A stretch of 64,000 nucleotides of DNA from Chitinophagaceae bacterium (GCA_947488765.1 CANLAE010000011.1:1-64000), one strand, 5' to 3'; positions 29,998-39,504 are shown, counted from the first letter of the stretch. Numbers and translations are program-made. Notes: generated from the sequence alone by a model not told the origin.

Positions 29998-31659
29998 ATG
30001 ATTCCGAAAATAAATCCTACTCATACCGCAGCATGGGCTTCATTACAACAACATTTCAACGAGGAAATGAAAAACTGTAAAATGAAGGAATTATTTGCAA
30101 ATGATCATGACCGCTTCAAGCAATTTTCTTTGTGCATAGACAATATTATTTTTGATTACTCTAAAAATATTATTAACAACAGAACTGTTCAGCTTTTACT
30201 ACAATTAGCAGAAGACTGTAAACTGCAAGATGCAATAGCAGCAATGTTTTCGGGGGAAGCTATTAATGAAACAGAACAAAGAAGTGTTTTGCATACAGCC
30301 TTGAGAAATTTTTCTGGTGCACCGGTTTTTATAGATGGTACTGATGTAATGCCGCAAATAAAAAAGGTGTTACAACGAATGAAAGATTTTTGTACCAATA
30401 TTCACAACGGAACGTTGAAAGGTTACACCGATAAAAAAATAAAATACATTGTAAACATAGGAATTGGTGGCAGCGATTTAGGTCCAGTAATGGTTACAGA
30501 AGCTTTAAAACCTTACTGGGTAAAGGGTATTGAAACTTTTTTTGTAAGCAATGTTGATGCATCTCATATTGCAGAAATATTAAAAAAGATAAATCCCGAA
30601 GAAACCTTATTTATTGTTGCATCCAAAACTTTTACAACACAAGAAACCATGACAAATGCACTAACTGCAAGGTCTTGGTTTTTAGAGTTTTCAAAAGAGG
30701 AAAAACATATTGCCAAACATTTTGTAGCACTCAGCACCAATGAAAAAGCGGTTGTTACATTTGGAATTGACAAAGAAAATATGTTTGAGTTTTGGGATTG
30801 GGTTGGCGGCAGATATAGTTTATGGAGTGCCATTGGATTATCAATTGCGTTGACGATTGGCTATAATAATTTTGAGCAATTACTACAAGGCGCTTTCATT
30901 GCTGATGAACATTTTAAGAATGAAAAATTCAATACCAATATTCCGGTAATCATGGCTTTAATTGGAATATGGTACACCAATTTTTTTGGTACTCAAAGTG
31001 AAGCGATACTTCCTTACGATCAATATTTACATCGCTTTGCAGCTTATTTTCAACAAGGAAATATGGAAAGCAATGGTAAAACAATTGATAGGTTAGGCAA
31101 TACAATTGATTATCCTACAGGACCTGTAATTTGGGGCGAACCGGGTACAAATGGGCAACATGCTTTTTATCAATTGATACATCAAGGATCACCTTTAATT
31201 CCATGTGACTTCATTGCTCCTGCTATTAGCCACAACCCTATTGGAGACCATCACACCAAACTATTGAGCAATTTTTTTGCGCAAACAGAAGCATTGATGA
31301 ATGGCAAAACAGCAACAGAAGTAAGAACAGAATTAGAGCAATCAGGAAAGTCTGAATTAGAAATAGACAAATTAATTCCTTTCAAAGTTTTTGAAGGCAA
31401 TAAACCAACCAATTCATTCATTATTAAACAAATCAATCCAACAACACTTGGTACAATGATTGCGTTATATGAACATAAAATTTTTGCTCAGGGAATTATT
31501 TGGAATATTTTCAGTTTTGATCAATGGGGTGTTGAATTAGGGAAACAATTAGCCAATAAAATTTTACCCGAATTGCAATCAGATGAATTAATAAATTCTC
31601 ATGATGCTTCTACCAATGGATTGATTAATTGTTATAAATATTTCAGAAAAAATAAATAG
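29998..31659 (+). CDS. pgi: Glucose-6-phosphate isomerase
   Basis: A 553-residue cytosolic enzyme interconverting glucose-6-phosphate and fructose-6-phosphate in glycolysis and gluconeogenesis. Seen: [53 protein letters not shown] with the catalytic glutamate/histidine region, and near the C-terminus [13 protein letters not shown]. The length matches the long bacterial form. It lies in the forward run beginning with the aldolase gene. Confidence 0.98.
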   Translation: MIPKINPTHTAAWASLQQHFNEEMKNCKMKELFANDHDRFKQFSLCIDNIIFDYSKNIINNRTVQLLLQLAEDCKLQDAIAAMFSGEAINETEQRSVLHTALRNFSGAPVFIDGTDVMPQIKKVLQRMKDFCTNIHNGTLKGYTDKKIKYIVNIGIGGSDLGPVMVTEALKPYWVKGIETFFVSNVDASHIAEILKKINPEETLFIVASKTFTTQETMTNALTARSWFLEFSKEEKHIAKHFVALSTNEKAVVTFGIDKENMFEFWDWVGGRYSLWSAIGLSIALTIGYNNFEQLLQGAFIADEHFKNEKFNTNIPVIMALIGIWYTNFFGTQSEAILPYDQYLHRFAAYFQQGNMESNGKTIDRLGNTIDYPTGPVIWGEPGTNGQHAFYQLIHQGSPLIPCDFIAPAISHNPIGDHHTKLLSNFFAQTEALMNGKTATEVRTELEQSGKSELEIDKLIPFKVFEGNKPTNSFIIKQINPTTLGTMIALYEHKIFAQGIIWNIFSFDQWGVELGKQLANKILPELQSDELINSHDASTNGLINCYKYFRKNK

Positions 31660-31684
31660 TTTCAAAACAAACAATTCAACAACC

Positions 31685-32188
31685 TTGAGTACGTTAGAAG
31701 GAATAACAATCAGGAAAATTGAGCCCTCGGATAATCAAACCATCGCAACTATTATTCGTGCTGCATTAAAAGAATTTGGGGCTGATAAAGCCGGCACAGT
31801 TTACTATGATGAAAGTACCGACCATTTATTTGAATTGTTTGAGCAAGAAAAAATGAGCTTTTATTATGTTGTTGTTCACCATGATCAAATATTAGGCGGT
31901 GCCGGAATTTTTCCAACGGAAGGATTACCAAAAGGTATTTGCGAATTGGTAAAAATGTATCTCTCAAAAAATGTAAGGGGATTAGGATTGGGTAAAATGA
32001 TGATTGAAAAATGTATGGAAACTGCTGTTGAATTGGGATACACAAAAATGTATCTTGAAACATTACCAGAATTAAAAAATGCAGTTCATTTATACGAAAA
32101 AGTAGGTTTTGAAAGATTAAAAAATCCATTGGGAAACTCCGGTCATACTGGTTGTGATATTTGGATGTTAAGAGACATTGCAGATTGA
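31685..32188 (+). CDS. GNAT-family N-acetyltransferase
   Basis: A 167-residue acetyltransferase. The acetyl-CoA loop VRGLGLGKMM (R-x-x-G-x-G) sits near 100-110, and YLETLPELKNAVHLYEKVGF is the usual C-terminal half of the fold. TTG 31685 is the only reasonable start. Substrate unknown; position after pgi by 25 bp suggests cotranscription only. Confidence 0.88.
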   Translation: MSTLEGITIRKIEPSDNQTIATIIRAALKEFGADKAGTVYYDESTDHLFELFEQEKMSFYYVVVHHDQILGGAGIFPTEGLPKGICELVKMYLSKNVRGLGLGKMMIEKCMETAVELGYTKMYLETLPELKNAVHLYEKVGFERLKNPLGNSGHTGCDIWMLRDIAD

Positions 32189-32200
32189 TAATTATAAATT

Positions 32201-33925
32201 ATGCAACAAATAAAATATTGCTTCATTCTCACAATAGCCTTAATTTCATTGAGTATGAAGTCTGCTGCAAGAATTTTTCCTTCGGAAGGAATCAGATTGA
32301 ACTACACACAAATCATGTTTGAATACAATCCGGTATTTGGCGCAACTGAATACAGAATTCACATTTTTCCTCAAACTAAATTTGGAGGCAACGACACTAA
32401 AAGAGAAATCATTATTCGCAACTATTCTCTTGCAATTATTGTAGATAATGTTCTTGAATTTGGAGAGAATTATAAATGGTATTACGAAGCCTATCAAAAC
32501 AATTGTAAATTAAAAACTTCTCACGAATTTTTCTTCGGCATTAACACTTGCCCTTTTGTTGATTCAAATCGTTATAAATTTTCTGTAACACAATACGATT
32601 CAATTGCTCTCACCAATAATATTTTATTCTTAGATCAGTTAGGTATTGCAGTAAATAGAAAAGGAAAACCAATTTGGTTTTTACCAAACGAAAGAAAATC
32701 AACGTATCGCAATATTGAAATGAGTAGCAATGGAACCATCACTTTATTACAAGACAACGATTGCATTGCAAAAGATTTACTCGGAAATGTAATTTGGCTG
32801 GCGCCCAATGATGGCAAGGTTTCCGGAGATAGTGCTGAATATTATCACCATGATTTTGCAAAGTTGAAAGATGGTACTTTTTTTACAAGTAGTTATATTT
32901 TCGATAAAACATCGAATCCATTCAATCCAAAAGCATTTATAAAAATTCGTTACAACACATTGATTCAATATGATGTCAATAAAAAAGTTTTATGGAGTTG
33001 GAATGAAAAAAAATTCATAGACACCAAAACAATGTTTGCTGGAATTTTAAAAGACCAAACAGAAAGTGCCGGAACACATTTGAATAGTTTTTTTGTGGAT
33101 GAAAAAAATAATTGCATCTTGACTAGCTACAGAAACAATTCAAGAATTGCAATGATTGATAAAAAAACAGGTTTATTCAAATATCAATTTACAGGTAAAA
33201 AAGATACATTATTGCCCGAAAGTGTTGTTGCGGTTGACTTTTCCAAACAACACCATGCCACCATTCTTAAAGATGGGAACATACTATTTTACAACAACAA
33301 TGTTGATTTTATCAATACAAACGGCAATGCAGTATTTCCGCATATTGTAATCATAAATCCGCCCACAAAAGTTAAAAAAGCGGAGATTGTTTGGGACTAT
33401 GAGTGCAGCACAAATGCATTTCCAAAAGGAGTAAATGGTAAAGAAGGATTTGCAAAAGAATTACCCAATGGAAATATTTTAATAAGTATGGGCGGGGCTA
33501 ATAGAAGCTTTGAAGTAACCAGAAATAAAAAAATAGTTTGGGAATGTTTTTTCGAAAAAATGGATGCTACAACCAACACTTGGCAACCTGTAAATAATTA
33601 CAGAACAAATTTTACAAGTTCCTTGTATCCTCAATATTATACAGTAGATATGGGCGTTGTAACAGATTCAATTTCATTAAAGAACCATGTTATCACAATC
33701 AATAATGAAGGAACCGAAGATGACATTTATCAGATAAATATTTTTGATGCTGATCAAAAAACAATATTAATGTCTTCCAATATTTCTGTTAAAAACAGAT
33801 CTGCTAAGTCAGTAAAAATTCAACTGAATAAAAAAATAAAAAATCTGCAATCTATTTATTTAGAAATATTTCCGCTCAACAATAAAGAATATGCTTACAA
33901 TTCAAAACTCATTGCATTGAATTAA
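32201..33925 (+). CDS. Arylsulfotransferase (ASST)-like exported protein
   Basis: A 574-residue protein with a signal peptide (about residues 1-22), a fibronectin-like N-terminal part (FEYNPVFGATEYRIHIFPQ) and a six-bladed-propeller-like body with repeated blade strands ending in conserved His motifs: YYHHDFAKL, GTHLNSFF and SKQHHATIL. These positions match the catalytic and substrate histidines of periplasmic aryl-sulfate sulfotransferases, which move sulfate between phenolic compounds. Family assignment is fairly secure; the reaction in this organism is not known. Its stop codon overlaps that of the convergent cytochrome gene by four bases. Confidence 0.75.
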   Translation: MQQIKYCFILTIALISLSMKSAARIFPSEGIRLNYTQIMFEYNPVFGATEYRIHIFPQTKFGGNDTKREIIIRNYSLAIIVDNVLEFGENYKWYYEAYQNNCKLKTSHEFFFGINTCPFVDSNRYKFSVTQYDSIALTNNILFLDQLGIAVNRKGKPIWFLPNERKSTYRNIEMSSNGTITLLQDNDCIAKDLLGNVIWLAPNDGKVSGDSAEYYHHDFAKLKDGTFFTSSYIFDKTSNPFNPKAFIKIRYNTLIQYDVNKKVLWSWNEKKFIDTKTMFAGILKDQTESAGTHLNSFFVDEKNNCILTSYRNNSRIAMIDKKTGLFKYQFTGKKDTLLPESVVAVDFSKQHHATILKDGNILFYNNNVDFINTNGNAVFPHIVIINPPTKVKKAEIVWDYECSTNAFPKGVNGKEGFAKELPNGNILISMGGANRSFEVTRNKKIVWECFFEKMDATTNTWQPVNNYRTNFTSSLYPQYYTVDMGVVTDSISLKNHVITINNEGTEDDIYQINIFDADQKTILMSSNISVKNRSAKSVKIQLNKKIKNLQSIYLEIFPLNNKEYAYNSKLIALN

Positions 33926-34920
33926 TATTTAGGATACAATCCTTTTTCTTTCCAGTATTTGATGATGGGTTTATATGGCCCGAATTTATGGGCACTAGCA
34001 GAGAATGTATCGGCATGAGGTGGCACTCCATAATCAATTGCTTTTTCTACTGCATTTGGGTAATCTAAAGTTTTAGGATTCGGTCTTGAGTGAATAGCAT
34101 CATCATTTACAAACGCAGCAACATCAAAAGCTTCAGCATCTGATAACAAAGGATTTTGCCATGTTGCAGAATCATGAGGCATATTCGCTTTTAACCATTG
34201 TGCTTGTTTTATTACACGATGCATACTCGAACCAGGCTGATATCCTTCTTTACCCCATAATGGCGGATACACATACGTTATATCATCAAACTGCATTTGC
34301 CCTTCTCCATTTGTACCATGGCATCGCACACAATGTTGTGTATAAAGTATTTTACCATTTTCACTACTTGCTTTTCTATCAATAAATTCAATTTCAAGAG
34401 GTTTTTCACCTTTATATTCTTTATGTTTTTCAGTAAAACCATTGATCCATTTTAAGTAAGCCAAAAAAGCCAGCATCTCTCTGCTGTCTAAAGGCAAAGG
34501 TTTGCCATTGTGTGGTCTCATTACACAATTATTTACACGTTCTGCTAAAGACAGCACTTTGCCTTCTCTTGCACGATACTGAGGATATTGATCATGCGAT
34601 TTCATTAAGTTAAATGCAAATGGTTTTGTACCTGCATCACGATGACAATTGGTACAATTCATTTTATTACCCAAATATGTTTTCACAATTCCTTTCGGAC
34701 CAATATAATAAGCTGTATTAAGCATCAAGGCTCTTCCATAACGAATCATGTTACCCATTGAATCATTGGGAATCTGGTTAGTATCTACAATTGGCAACAT
34801 AGCAATTGAGTCTGATGCCTTTTCAATTTTCACATTGCCCTTTTCACTGCTATTGTTACAAGCAGTTGAATAAACAATAGCAATACTCAAAACAAATAAG
34901 GCAATTGAAAATTTTTTCAT
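33922..34920 (-). CDS. Dihaem cytochrome c, thiosulfate dehydrogenase (TsdA)-like
   Basis: A 332-residue exported protein with two haem-binding motifs: CTNCH (89-93) and CVRCH (197-201). Between them, SLAERVNNCVMRP places Cys132 where TsdA and SoxA proteins carry the cysteine axial ligand of the first haem (TsdA: ERxxxCFxRS). The N-terminus is a signal peptide; STAC at 18-21 may be a weak lipobox. By family, it would oxidise thiosulfate to tetrathionate or the reverse, in the periplasm. It is a single-gene reverse-strand unit, convergent with the arylsulfotransferase-like gene. Confidence 0.82.
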   Translation of the reverse strand: MKKFSIALFVLSIAIVYSTACNNSSEKGNVKIEKASDSIAMLPIVDTNQIPNDSMGNMIRYGRALMLNTAYYIGPKGIVKTYLGNKMNCTNCHRDAGTKPFAFNLMKSHDQYPQYRAREGKVLSLAERVNNCVMRPHNGKPLPLDSREMLAFLAYLKWINGFTEKHKEYKGEKPLEIEFIDRKASSENGKILYTQHCVRCHGTNGEGQMQFDDITYVYPPLWGKEGYQPGSSMHRVIKQAQWLKANMPHDSATWQNPLLSDAEAFDVAAFVNDDAIHSRPNPKTLDYPNAVEKAIDYGVPPHADTFSASAHKFGPYKPIIKYWKEKGLYPKY

Positions 34921-34995
34921 TAATCAATTTATTAAATAATTCATCAGAAATCAAATGGCACTTAGCAAAAATTCGTAAAATAAAAAGCAATAAAA

Positions 34996-35017
34996 AAACC
35001 TTCGTAATTGAAGGTTT
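34996..35017 (-). terminator. Terminator of the PUR-family gene
   Basis: 8-bp stem (aaaccttc / gaaggttt) with a 6-nt loop, followed on the reverse strand by a T-run (complement of 34992-34998). Confidence 0.8.
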
Positions 35018-35037
35018 ATAATATTAAGTTTTTACAA

Positions 35038-35502
35038 CTACCATTTATCTACCTCTTCGTTGGAAAGGTTATCATTGGTATCAGCAATATTTTCTGTTGG
35101 TGTAGGCTTAACCTCAATATGTTCAGGTGTTTCAGCAGGTGCTTCTGTTGTTGGTTGTGTTGCTGTTGCAGCTTCTACATTTTCTTCAGATCCTTCCATT
35201 TCGTATTCATGGTTGAAAGCATCAAAATCAAAATCAGGCATTAATTCTGTTTTCACATGATCAATTGTTTCGCCCAATGCTTTGATAAACTTATTGAAAT
35301 CTTCTTTGTAAATGAAAATTTTGTGCCTGTCATAACCATTATCATCAAAGCGTTTTCTACTTTCAGTAATCGTTAAAAAATAGTCACTGCCACGAGTTTC
35401 CCTTACATCAAAAAAGTAAGTTCTTCTTTTGCCAGCTCTGATACGTTTACTAAAAACGCTTTCAATTCTTTTTTCGCTGTTGTCGTTGTTATCGTATGCC
35501 AC
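35038..35502 (-). CDS. PUR-family DNA/RNA-binding protein (DUF3276)
   Basis: A 154-residue protein whose first 90 residues form the bacterial PUR-alpha-like domain: ESVFSKRIRAGKRRTYFFDVRETRGSD split over two strands, then FLTITESRKRF and HKIFIYKEDFNKFIKAL. The rest is an acidic, Thr/Pro/Glu-rich tail. Bacterial PUR proteins bind single-stranded nucleic acid; the tail is probably disordered. The family is nearly universal in Bacteroidota and otherwise known from spirochaetes. It has its own terminator. Confidence 0.9.
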   Translation of the reverse strand: MAYDNNDNSEKRIESVFSKRIRAGKRRTYFFDVRETRGSDYFLTITESRKRFDDNGYDRHKIFIYKEDFNKFIKALGETIDHVKTELMPDFDFDAFNHEYEMEGSEENVEAATATQPTTEAPAETPEHIEVKPTPTENIADTNDNLSNEEVDKW

Positions 35503-35590
35503 AAATAAAGGTTTTGATTTTAAACTAAAGCAAATATAGTTTTATTACACAAATCCAAAAATATTTATAGCCTATTTGACTAACAAAATT

Positions 35591-37432
35591 TTATTGTTTG
35601 CTTTCTTGTAATTGATGACGGTACAACTCAGCGTAATAGCCATTCAAAGCTAACAATTGTTCATGTGTTCCTTCTTCGGTAATACCCCCATTTTCCAATA
35701 CCACAATTTTATTAAATGTGATAGATGAAAAAATACGATGCGTAATAATCAATGCAGTTTTATCTTCTAAAAAAGTAGATAAATTTTTCACTATTTCACT
35801 TTCCGTTTTGGCATCTACAGCACTTAAACAATCATCAAACACTACAATTTCCGGGTTTTTAATTAAAGCCCTTGCAATAGATATTCTTTGCTTTTGTCCG
35901 CCACTTAATGTAACGCCTCTTTCACCAATCATTGTTTCGTATTGCTTATCAAACTGTGTAATTTCATTGTGAATGCTTGCAAATTCGGCAGCTTTTTGTA
36001 CCATTTCAGCAGTGGCTCTTTCTTTCAAACCAAAGCTGATATTGTTATGTACGGTATCACTAAATAAAAAAACATCCTGAGGTACATAACTAATTTGTTC
36101 TCGCAAACTATGCAAAGAAAATTCTTTCAGTTCTTTATTGCCTATCAAAACTTTTCCATTATCCGGTTCATAAAAGCGAAGTAATAATTGAGCGATTGTT
36201 GTTTTGCCCGTTCCGGTTTTACCCAACAACAACACTTTTTCTCCCTGATGAACCCTTAAATTAAAATGCTTCAATGCTTCAATTCCGGTATGCGGATAGG
36301 TAAAGCTTACATCTTGAAAATGTATGTCACCGGAAATAGTTTCTTTTGAAGCAAATTCATTTTCATTGATAGTAGGAACAGTTTGCAAAAATTCGTTCAA
36401 TCTTTTTTGAGAAGCGGCTGCACGCTGCGTGATACTTGCCGTCCAGCCAATTGCACTCACTGGAAAAGTGAGCATATTTACATAAATTACAAACTCTGTA
36501 ATGGTACCCGCAGTAACATTAGTTGTAGCACTATTCAAAACATACACACAGCCCATTGCAATTGTTACCAAAGTGCTAAGCCCAATCATCAAAGCCATTG
36601 AAGGAAAATAAGCAGCTTCAACTTTTGCCAGTCCAACCGCATTTTTTTTATATAACTCACTGTTATTGTTAAAAAAATTAAAAATCGCTTTTTCTTGCAC
36701 AAAAGATTTAATCACCCGTATGCCACTGTAAGATTCTTGAGCTGTAGTAGTTAAGTCTGAAAGCAGTGATTGTATATGTTCACTTTTTTTATTGATGATT
36801 GTATTCACAAAATAAATTGTAACCGCTAAAATCGGTAATGGACACAACACATACAACGTAAGCAGCCAATTTTCTCTGAGCATAAAAAAAATACTGAAAC
36901 CTATTGTAGCAGCTAAGTTGATGAAATACATAATTGCCGGACCCGTATACATTCTTACCCTGCTCACATCTTCAGATATTCTGTTCATCATATCTCCCGT
37001 GCTATGGGTTTTATAAAAATTGATGTCCAACTTTTGATAATGATTAAACACTTCATTTTTTTGTTCATATTCAATGTGCCTGCTCATTACAATAATTGTT
37101 TGCCGCATCAAAAACATAAACAAACCACCTAAAATTGCAAGCACTAATAATGAAATTGCGCAACAAACAACAATTGTACTTAATGATAAAGTTTTACCTT
37201 CCATCAGCAGCACCAGTTGTCTTACTAAAATATCATAGCTACCAACTCGCTTTACATGAAATTCAGCACCGGTATTGGCTGCAATAGCTTGTTGTACTTT
37301 ATCTACCACAAACCCCGAAATCTGAGGACTTAAGATTCTGAAATAGTTGGATAAAAGAATGAAAAGAATACCAAATAAAAAATATCGTTTATACTTAAAA
37401 AAATACTTATTTAGAACAGAAAGATGCTTCAA
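35591..37432 (-). CDS. ABC exporter half-transporter (MsbA-like), degenerate Walker B
   Basis: A 613-residue fused permease/ATPase: six membrane segments in residues 1-340, then an NBD with Walker A GKTGTGKTT, signature LSGGQKQRISIARALI and an H-loop ITHRIF. The Walker B reads IVVFDDCLSA, with Asp in place of the catalytic Glu. This substitution is typical of the weak site in heterodimeric exporters, so a partner encoded elsewhere is possible; a working homodimer cannot be excluded. Substrate unknown (lipid or drug-like by family). Single-gene unit upstream of the PUR gene. Confidence 0.92.
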   Translation of the reverse strand: MKHLSVLNKYFFKYKRYFLFGILFILLSNYFRILSPQISGFVVDKVQQAIAANTGAEFHVKRVGSYDILVRQLVLLMEGKTLSLSTIVVCCAISLLVLAILGGLFMFLMRQTIIVMSRHIEYEQKNEVFNHYQKLDINFYKTHSTGDMMNRISEDVSRVRMYTGPAIMYFINLAATIGFSIFFMLRENWLLTLYVLCPLPILAVTIYFVNTIINKKSEHIQSLLSDLTTTAQESYSGIRVIKSFVQEKAIFNFFNNNSELYKKNAVGLAKVEAAYFPSMALMIGLSTLVTIAMGCVYVLNSATTNVTAGTITEFVIYVNMLTFPVSAIGWTASITQRAAASQKRLNEFLQTVPTINENEFASKETISGDIHFQDVSFTYPHTGIEALKHFNLRVHQGEKVLLLGKTGTGKTTIAQLLLRFYEPDNGKVLIGNKELKEFSLHSLREQISYVPQDVFLFSDTVHNNISFGLKERATAEMVQKAAEFASIHNEITQFDKQYETMIGERGVTLSGGQKQRISIARALIKNPEIVVFDDCLSAVDAKTESEIVKNLSTFLEDKTALIITHRIFSSITFNKIVVLENGGITEEGTHEQLLALNGYYAELYRHQLQESKQ

Positions 37433-37476
37433 TTGTAGAGATTTGAAACGAAGTTAAATAAAGTATTATTATTTTT

Positions 37477-37508
37477 TTTGGAAGTTAAGCTTTCAACCTA
37501 TTATTTTG
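37477..37508 (+). promoter_or_regulatory. Promoter of tRNA-Ser
   Basis: TTTG (37477-37480), a 20-bp spacer, then TTATTTTG (37501-37508; one mismatch to TAnnTTTG), 5 bp before the tRNA. Confidence 0.65.
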
Positions 37509-37513
37509 CACGT

Positions 37514-37601
37514 GGAGGGATGGCAGAGTGGTCGATTGCGGCAGTCTTGAAAACTGTTGACTGTTACAGGTCCAGGGGTTCGAATCCCTTTCCCTCCGCC
37601 A
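37514..37601 (+). tRNA. tRNA-Ser (TGA)
   Basis: An 88-nt class II tRNA with acceptor stem GGAGGGA / TCCCTCC, anticodon TGA in the loop CTTGAAA, a long variable arm and an encoded CCA end (37599-37601). A terminator follows 10 bp later. The encoded CCA contrasts with the other two tRNAs here, which lack it. Confidence 0.96.
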
Positions 37602-37610
37602 AGCTTTTCA

Positions 37611-37637
37611 AAACCCACGATTTCGTGGGTTTTTTAT
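37611..37637 (+). terminator. tRNA-Ser terminator
   Basis: 9-bp perfect stem (aaacccacg / cgtgggttt) with a 4-nt loop and a T-run. Confidence 0.9.
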
Positions 37638-37729
37638 TAAATAAACTCCAACCGCTTCATCTTTAAACTCAAACATTTACAATCAATATATTTTTTTAGC
37701 CAAGCAACACATCATTGTTCAGCACTCTC

Positions 37730-37746
37730 GGCGTCGCACACTTCAG
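37730..37746 (+). repeat. Copy C of the GCGTCGCA dispersed repeat
   Basis: ggcgtcgcacacttcag; 16 of 17 positions match the reverse strand of 17387-17403, and the core matches the copies at 11.7 and 18.6 kb. It lies about 95 bp downstream of the tRNA-Ser terminator. Confidence 0.65.
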
Positions 37747-37777
37747 GGCTTGATACTTTTTAGGACTTTTTTACGAG

Positions 37778-37809
37778 AATCATAAAACAATAAAAATTGT
37801 TTTATGATT
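37778..37809. repeat. Perfect 14-bp inverted repeat (hairpin)
   Basis: Arms aatcataaaacaat and attgttttatgatt with an AAAA loop. No gene ends nearby on the forward strand, so it is not an obvious terminator. Confidence 0.7.
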
Positions 37810-38025
37810 TATAATAATACTTCTAAAATTGAAAATACGATACACAGATACGCTGCACACAAAACATGACGGCATATCTGCGCTAGTGGGGGAATACGCC
37901 AAGCAAAGGAGCTGTGATTTTGATTTTTTACGAAAAAATGCTCACCGTTGTTTGCAATAGAATTACGCTAGCAGCTAACTGTAGTTAATGATTATTATGT
38001 TCCTGATATTTTATTCGAAAGCTTC

Positions 38026-38931
38026 TTAAATTTCCTGATTACCATTGGTAGTTGAAATTTTCTTTTCAAATTTATTGTGTATTATGGTTATAAATAGGCC
38101 ATAAACAATTGCGCAAATAATTAATAAGTTATTGACCAAGCCAGTTGTTGAAAATGATATTCTAATCAAAATAGTTGAAATAATGAATCCAGAGTTTCTC
38201 ATTACTTTGTGAAAGTCGTCTGTTAGGTAAAAGGAAAATAGCAATAACAATACATCAGCAAAGATTAAAATATTAAAAAACTGCTCGAAAAAGATGTTAT
38301 TAATGTTTGAGAATGAATTTGTACTATTCACATCACTAAAAATTATGTCACTAATCCATGTAGCAAAAGAATAAATAGAAAGGGAAATAAATATTGGCAC
38401 TAATAGTAAAGCCAAGATTTTTTTTATTTTTATAAAATTCATTAGCGACAAACTGCTTATAACACTAGTATCTACAATATTTTTCTTTGGTTCACTCTGT
38501 AGATAGAAAAGATATATTAGAAAAAACATTAGTAAGGAAGTTGCTAAGTCATAAGAAAATTGTAAATCATACTTTATATTAAACCAATCACCTGAAATTC
38601 TTAAATTAGAAAGATCCTTGAACAATCTTCGAATAATGATTAAGCTCATTATTTCATACTGTTTACTTACATACTTTGTAAAAGATTTTGGGAGATAATA
38701 AATCAATAAATATACTTCGTACAAAAGTATAAATGAAAAAGGAGTATAAATTGCAGCAATTGGATTTGTAAATAGATTAGAGGTTGTGCTTAAAGAAACA
38801 AATTTCAGATCGACTAAATAGATAATTAAAAGATGTATAATAAAACTAGCGATAGCTATCGATAAAATTATTTTTTCGATTCTTTCCTTTATTTTTTCTG
38901 AGAGAATATTTTGATATAATTTTTCAAACAT
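38026..38931 (-). CDS. Polytopic membrane protein of unknown function
   Basis: A 301-residue inner-membrane protein with about seven hydrophobic segments (roughly 22-42, 58-78, 130-148, 170-192, 218-238, 250-268 and 270-288) and charged loops; the stretch PKSFTKYVSKQYEIMSL followed by IIIRRLFKDLSNL is the most distinctive. No catalytic or transport motif recognised. It is a lone reverse-strand gene in the accessory zone with high A+T content. The start ATG at 38931 is followed by an amphipathic segment (KIKERIEKII). Confidence 0.7.
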   Translation of the reverse strand: MFEKLYQNILSEKIKERIEKIILSIAIASFIIHLLIIYLVDLKFVSLSTTSNLFTNPIAAIYTPFSFILLYEVYLLIYYLPKSFTKYVSKQYEIMSLIIIRRLFKDLSNLRISGDWFNIKYDLQFSYDLATSLLMFFLIYLFYLQSEPKKNIVDTSVISSLSLMNFIKIKKILALLLVPIFISLSIYSFATWISDIIFSDVNSTNSFSNINNIFFEQFFNILIFADVLLLLFSFYLTDDFHKVMRNSGFIISTILIRISFSTTGLVNNLLIICAIVYGLFITIIHNKFEKKISTTNGNQEI

Positions 38932-39099
38932 CTTTATCCCTTTTTTTATAATTTACGACAATAAATTAAATTATTGTTTTGCATCAACACTTGAATTGTT
39001 ACAAACACAATGTAAGTTAATTCATTTTAACTCAATGAATAGAGCTAAAAAATATTGAGAAATTTTAAAATTCAGGAATTTCTTGGGTAACAAAAAAGT

Positions 39100-39204
39100 T
39101 TAGTTACCATTCTTTTTTGGAGTAGCTTTGAAAAGTGTATAACCAAATGCGATGCCGAACAACAAGGTTATCAATCCAGCAAAGTAGGGAATAAAATCAA
39201 TCAT
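39100..39204 (-). CDS. Tiny single-pass membrane protein (34 aa)
   Basis: ATG at 39204 to TAA at 39100-39102 gives 34 residues: a hydrophobic helix (FIPYFAGLITLLFGIAFGY) followed by a short basic tail (KATPKKNGN). Its start overlaps the end of the 61-residue gene upstream by 8 bp, which suggests translational coupling and argues that both are real. Function unknown; small subunits of membrane complexes look like this. Confidence 0.6.
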   Translation of the reverse strand: MIDFIPYFAGLITLLFGIAFGYTLFKATPKKNGN

Positions 39205-39382
39205 TTTTATCTTTATTTATTAGTCGCAAGTATATTCCGAAACATAGAATTGAAGGAACCCAAAGTCCAAGAAAAATTGCATGATTTTGGTGCCCTGAAA
39301 AAAATAAGATTTCAGAATAAATTAGGGAAAGTAGAGCCGCTACAAAAAGCAACTTGTCTGTTAAGTTAAATTTTTTAAACAT
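39197..39382 (-). CDS. Small two-pass membrane protein (61 aa)
   Basis: A 61-residue protein with two hydrophobic segments (about 12-28 and 33-53) joined by a short polar loop containing SGHQNH, with charged ends (MFKKFNLTDK and LINKDKND). ATG 39382. It overlaps the 34-residue gene downstream. I vaguely recognise the GLWVPSILCFGIY type from Bacteroidota but cannot name a function. Confidence 0.6.
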   Translation of the reverse strand: MFKKFNLTDKLLFVAALLSLIYSEILFFSGHQNHAIFLGLWVPSILCFGIYLRLINKDKND

Positions 39383-39396
39383 TTTTAATTTTTGTC

Positions 39397-39504
39397 TTAC
39401 TCTTTAGGCTTTTCAGAATTATCTCCGTTTATTGTAATCACTGTTTCACGATCATCACAAGTAAATATATACTTGATTATTCAATAATCAATACTTTTTT
39501 TCAT
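39397..39504 (-). pseudogene. Possible small gene interrupted by in-frame TGA
   Basis: From ATG 39504 the frame reads seven codons (MKKSIDY), a TGA, then 27 protein-like codons (KYIFTCDDRETVITINGD, ending EKPKE) to TAA 39397-39399, just upstream of the 61-residue gene. Either a nonsense mutation, or the start is an unusual codon after the TGA. Short length makes this uncertain. Confidence 0.3.

Larger units (their letters stand above)
37640..38025. other. Non-coding stretch with a repeat copy and a large hairpin
   Basis: About 385 bp without a gene. It holds dispersed-repeat copy C (37730-37746), the 14-bp hairpin at 37778-37809 and, around 37850-37990, a block less AT-rich than its surroundings with the string tgcgctagtgg at about 37886-37896, also found on the reverse strand near 39508-39518. 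It looks like accumulated repeat or element remnants next to a tRNA, but no boundaries can be drawn. Confidence 0.45.
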
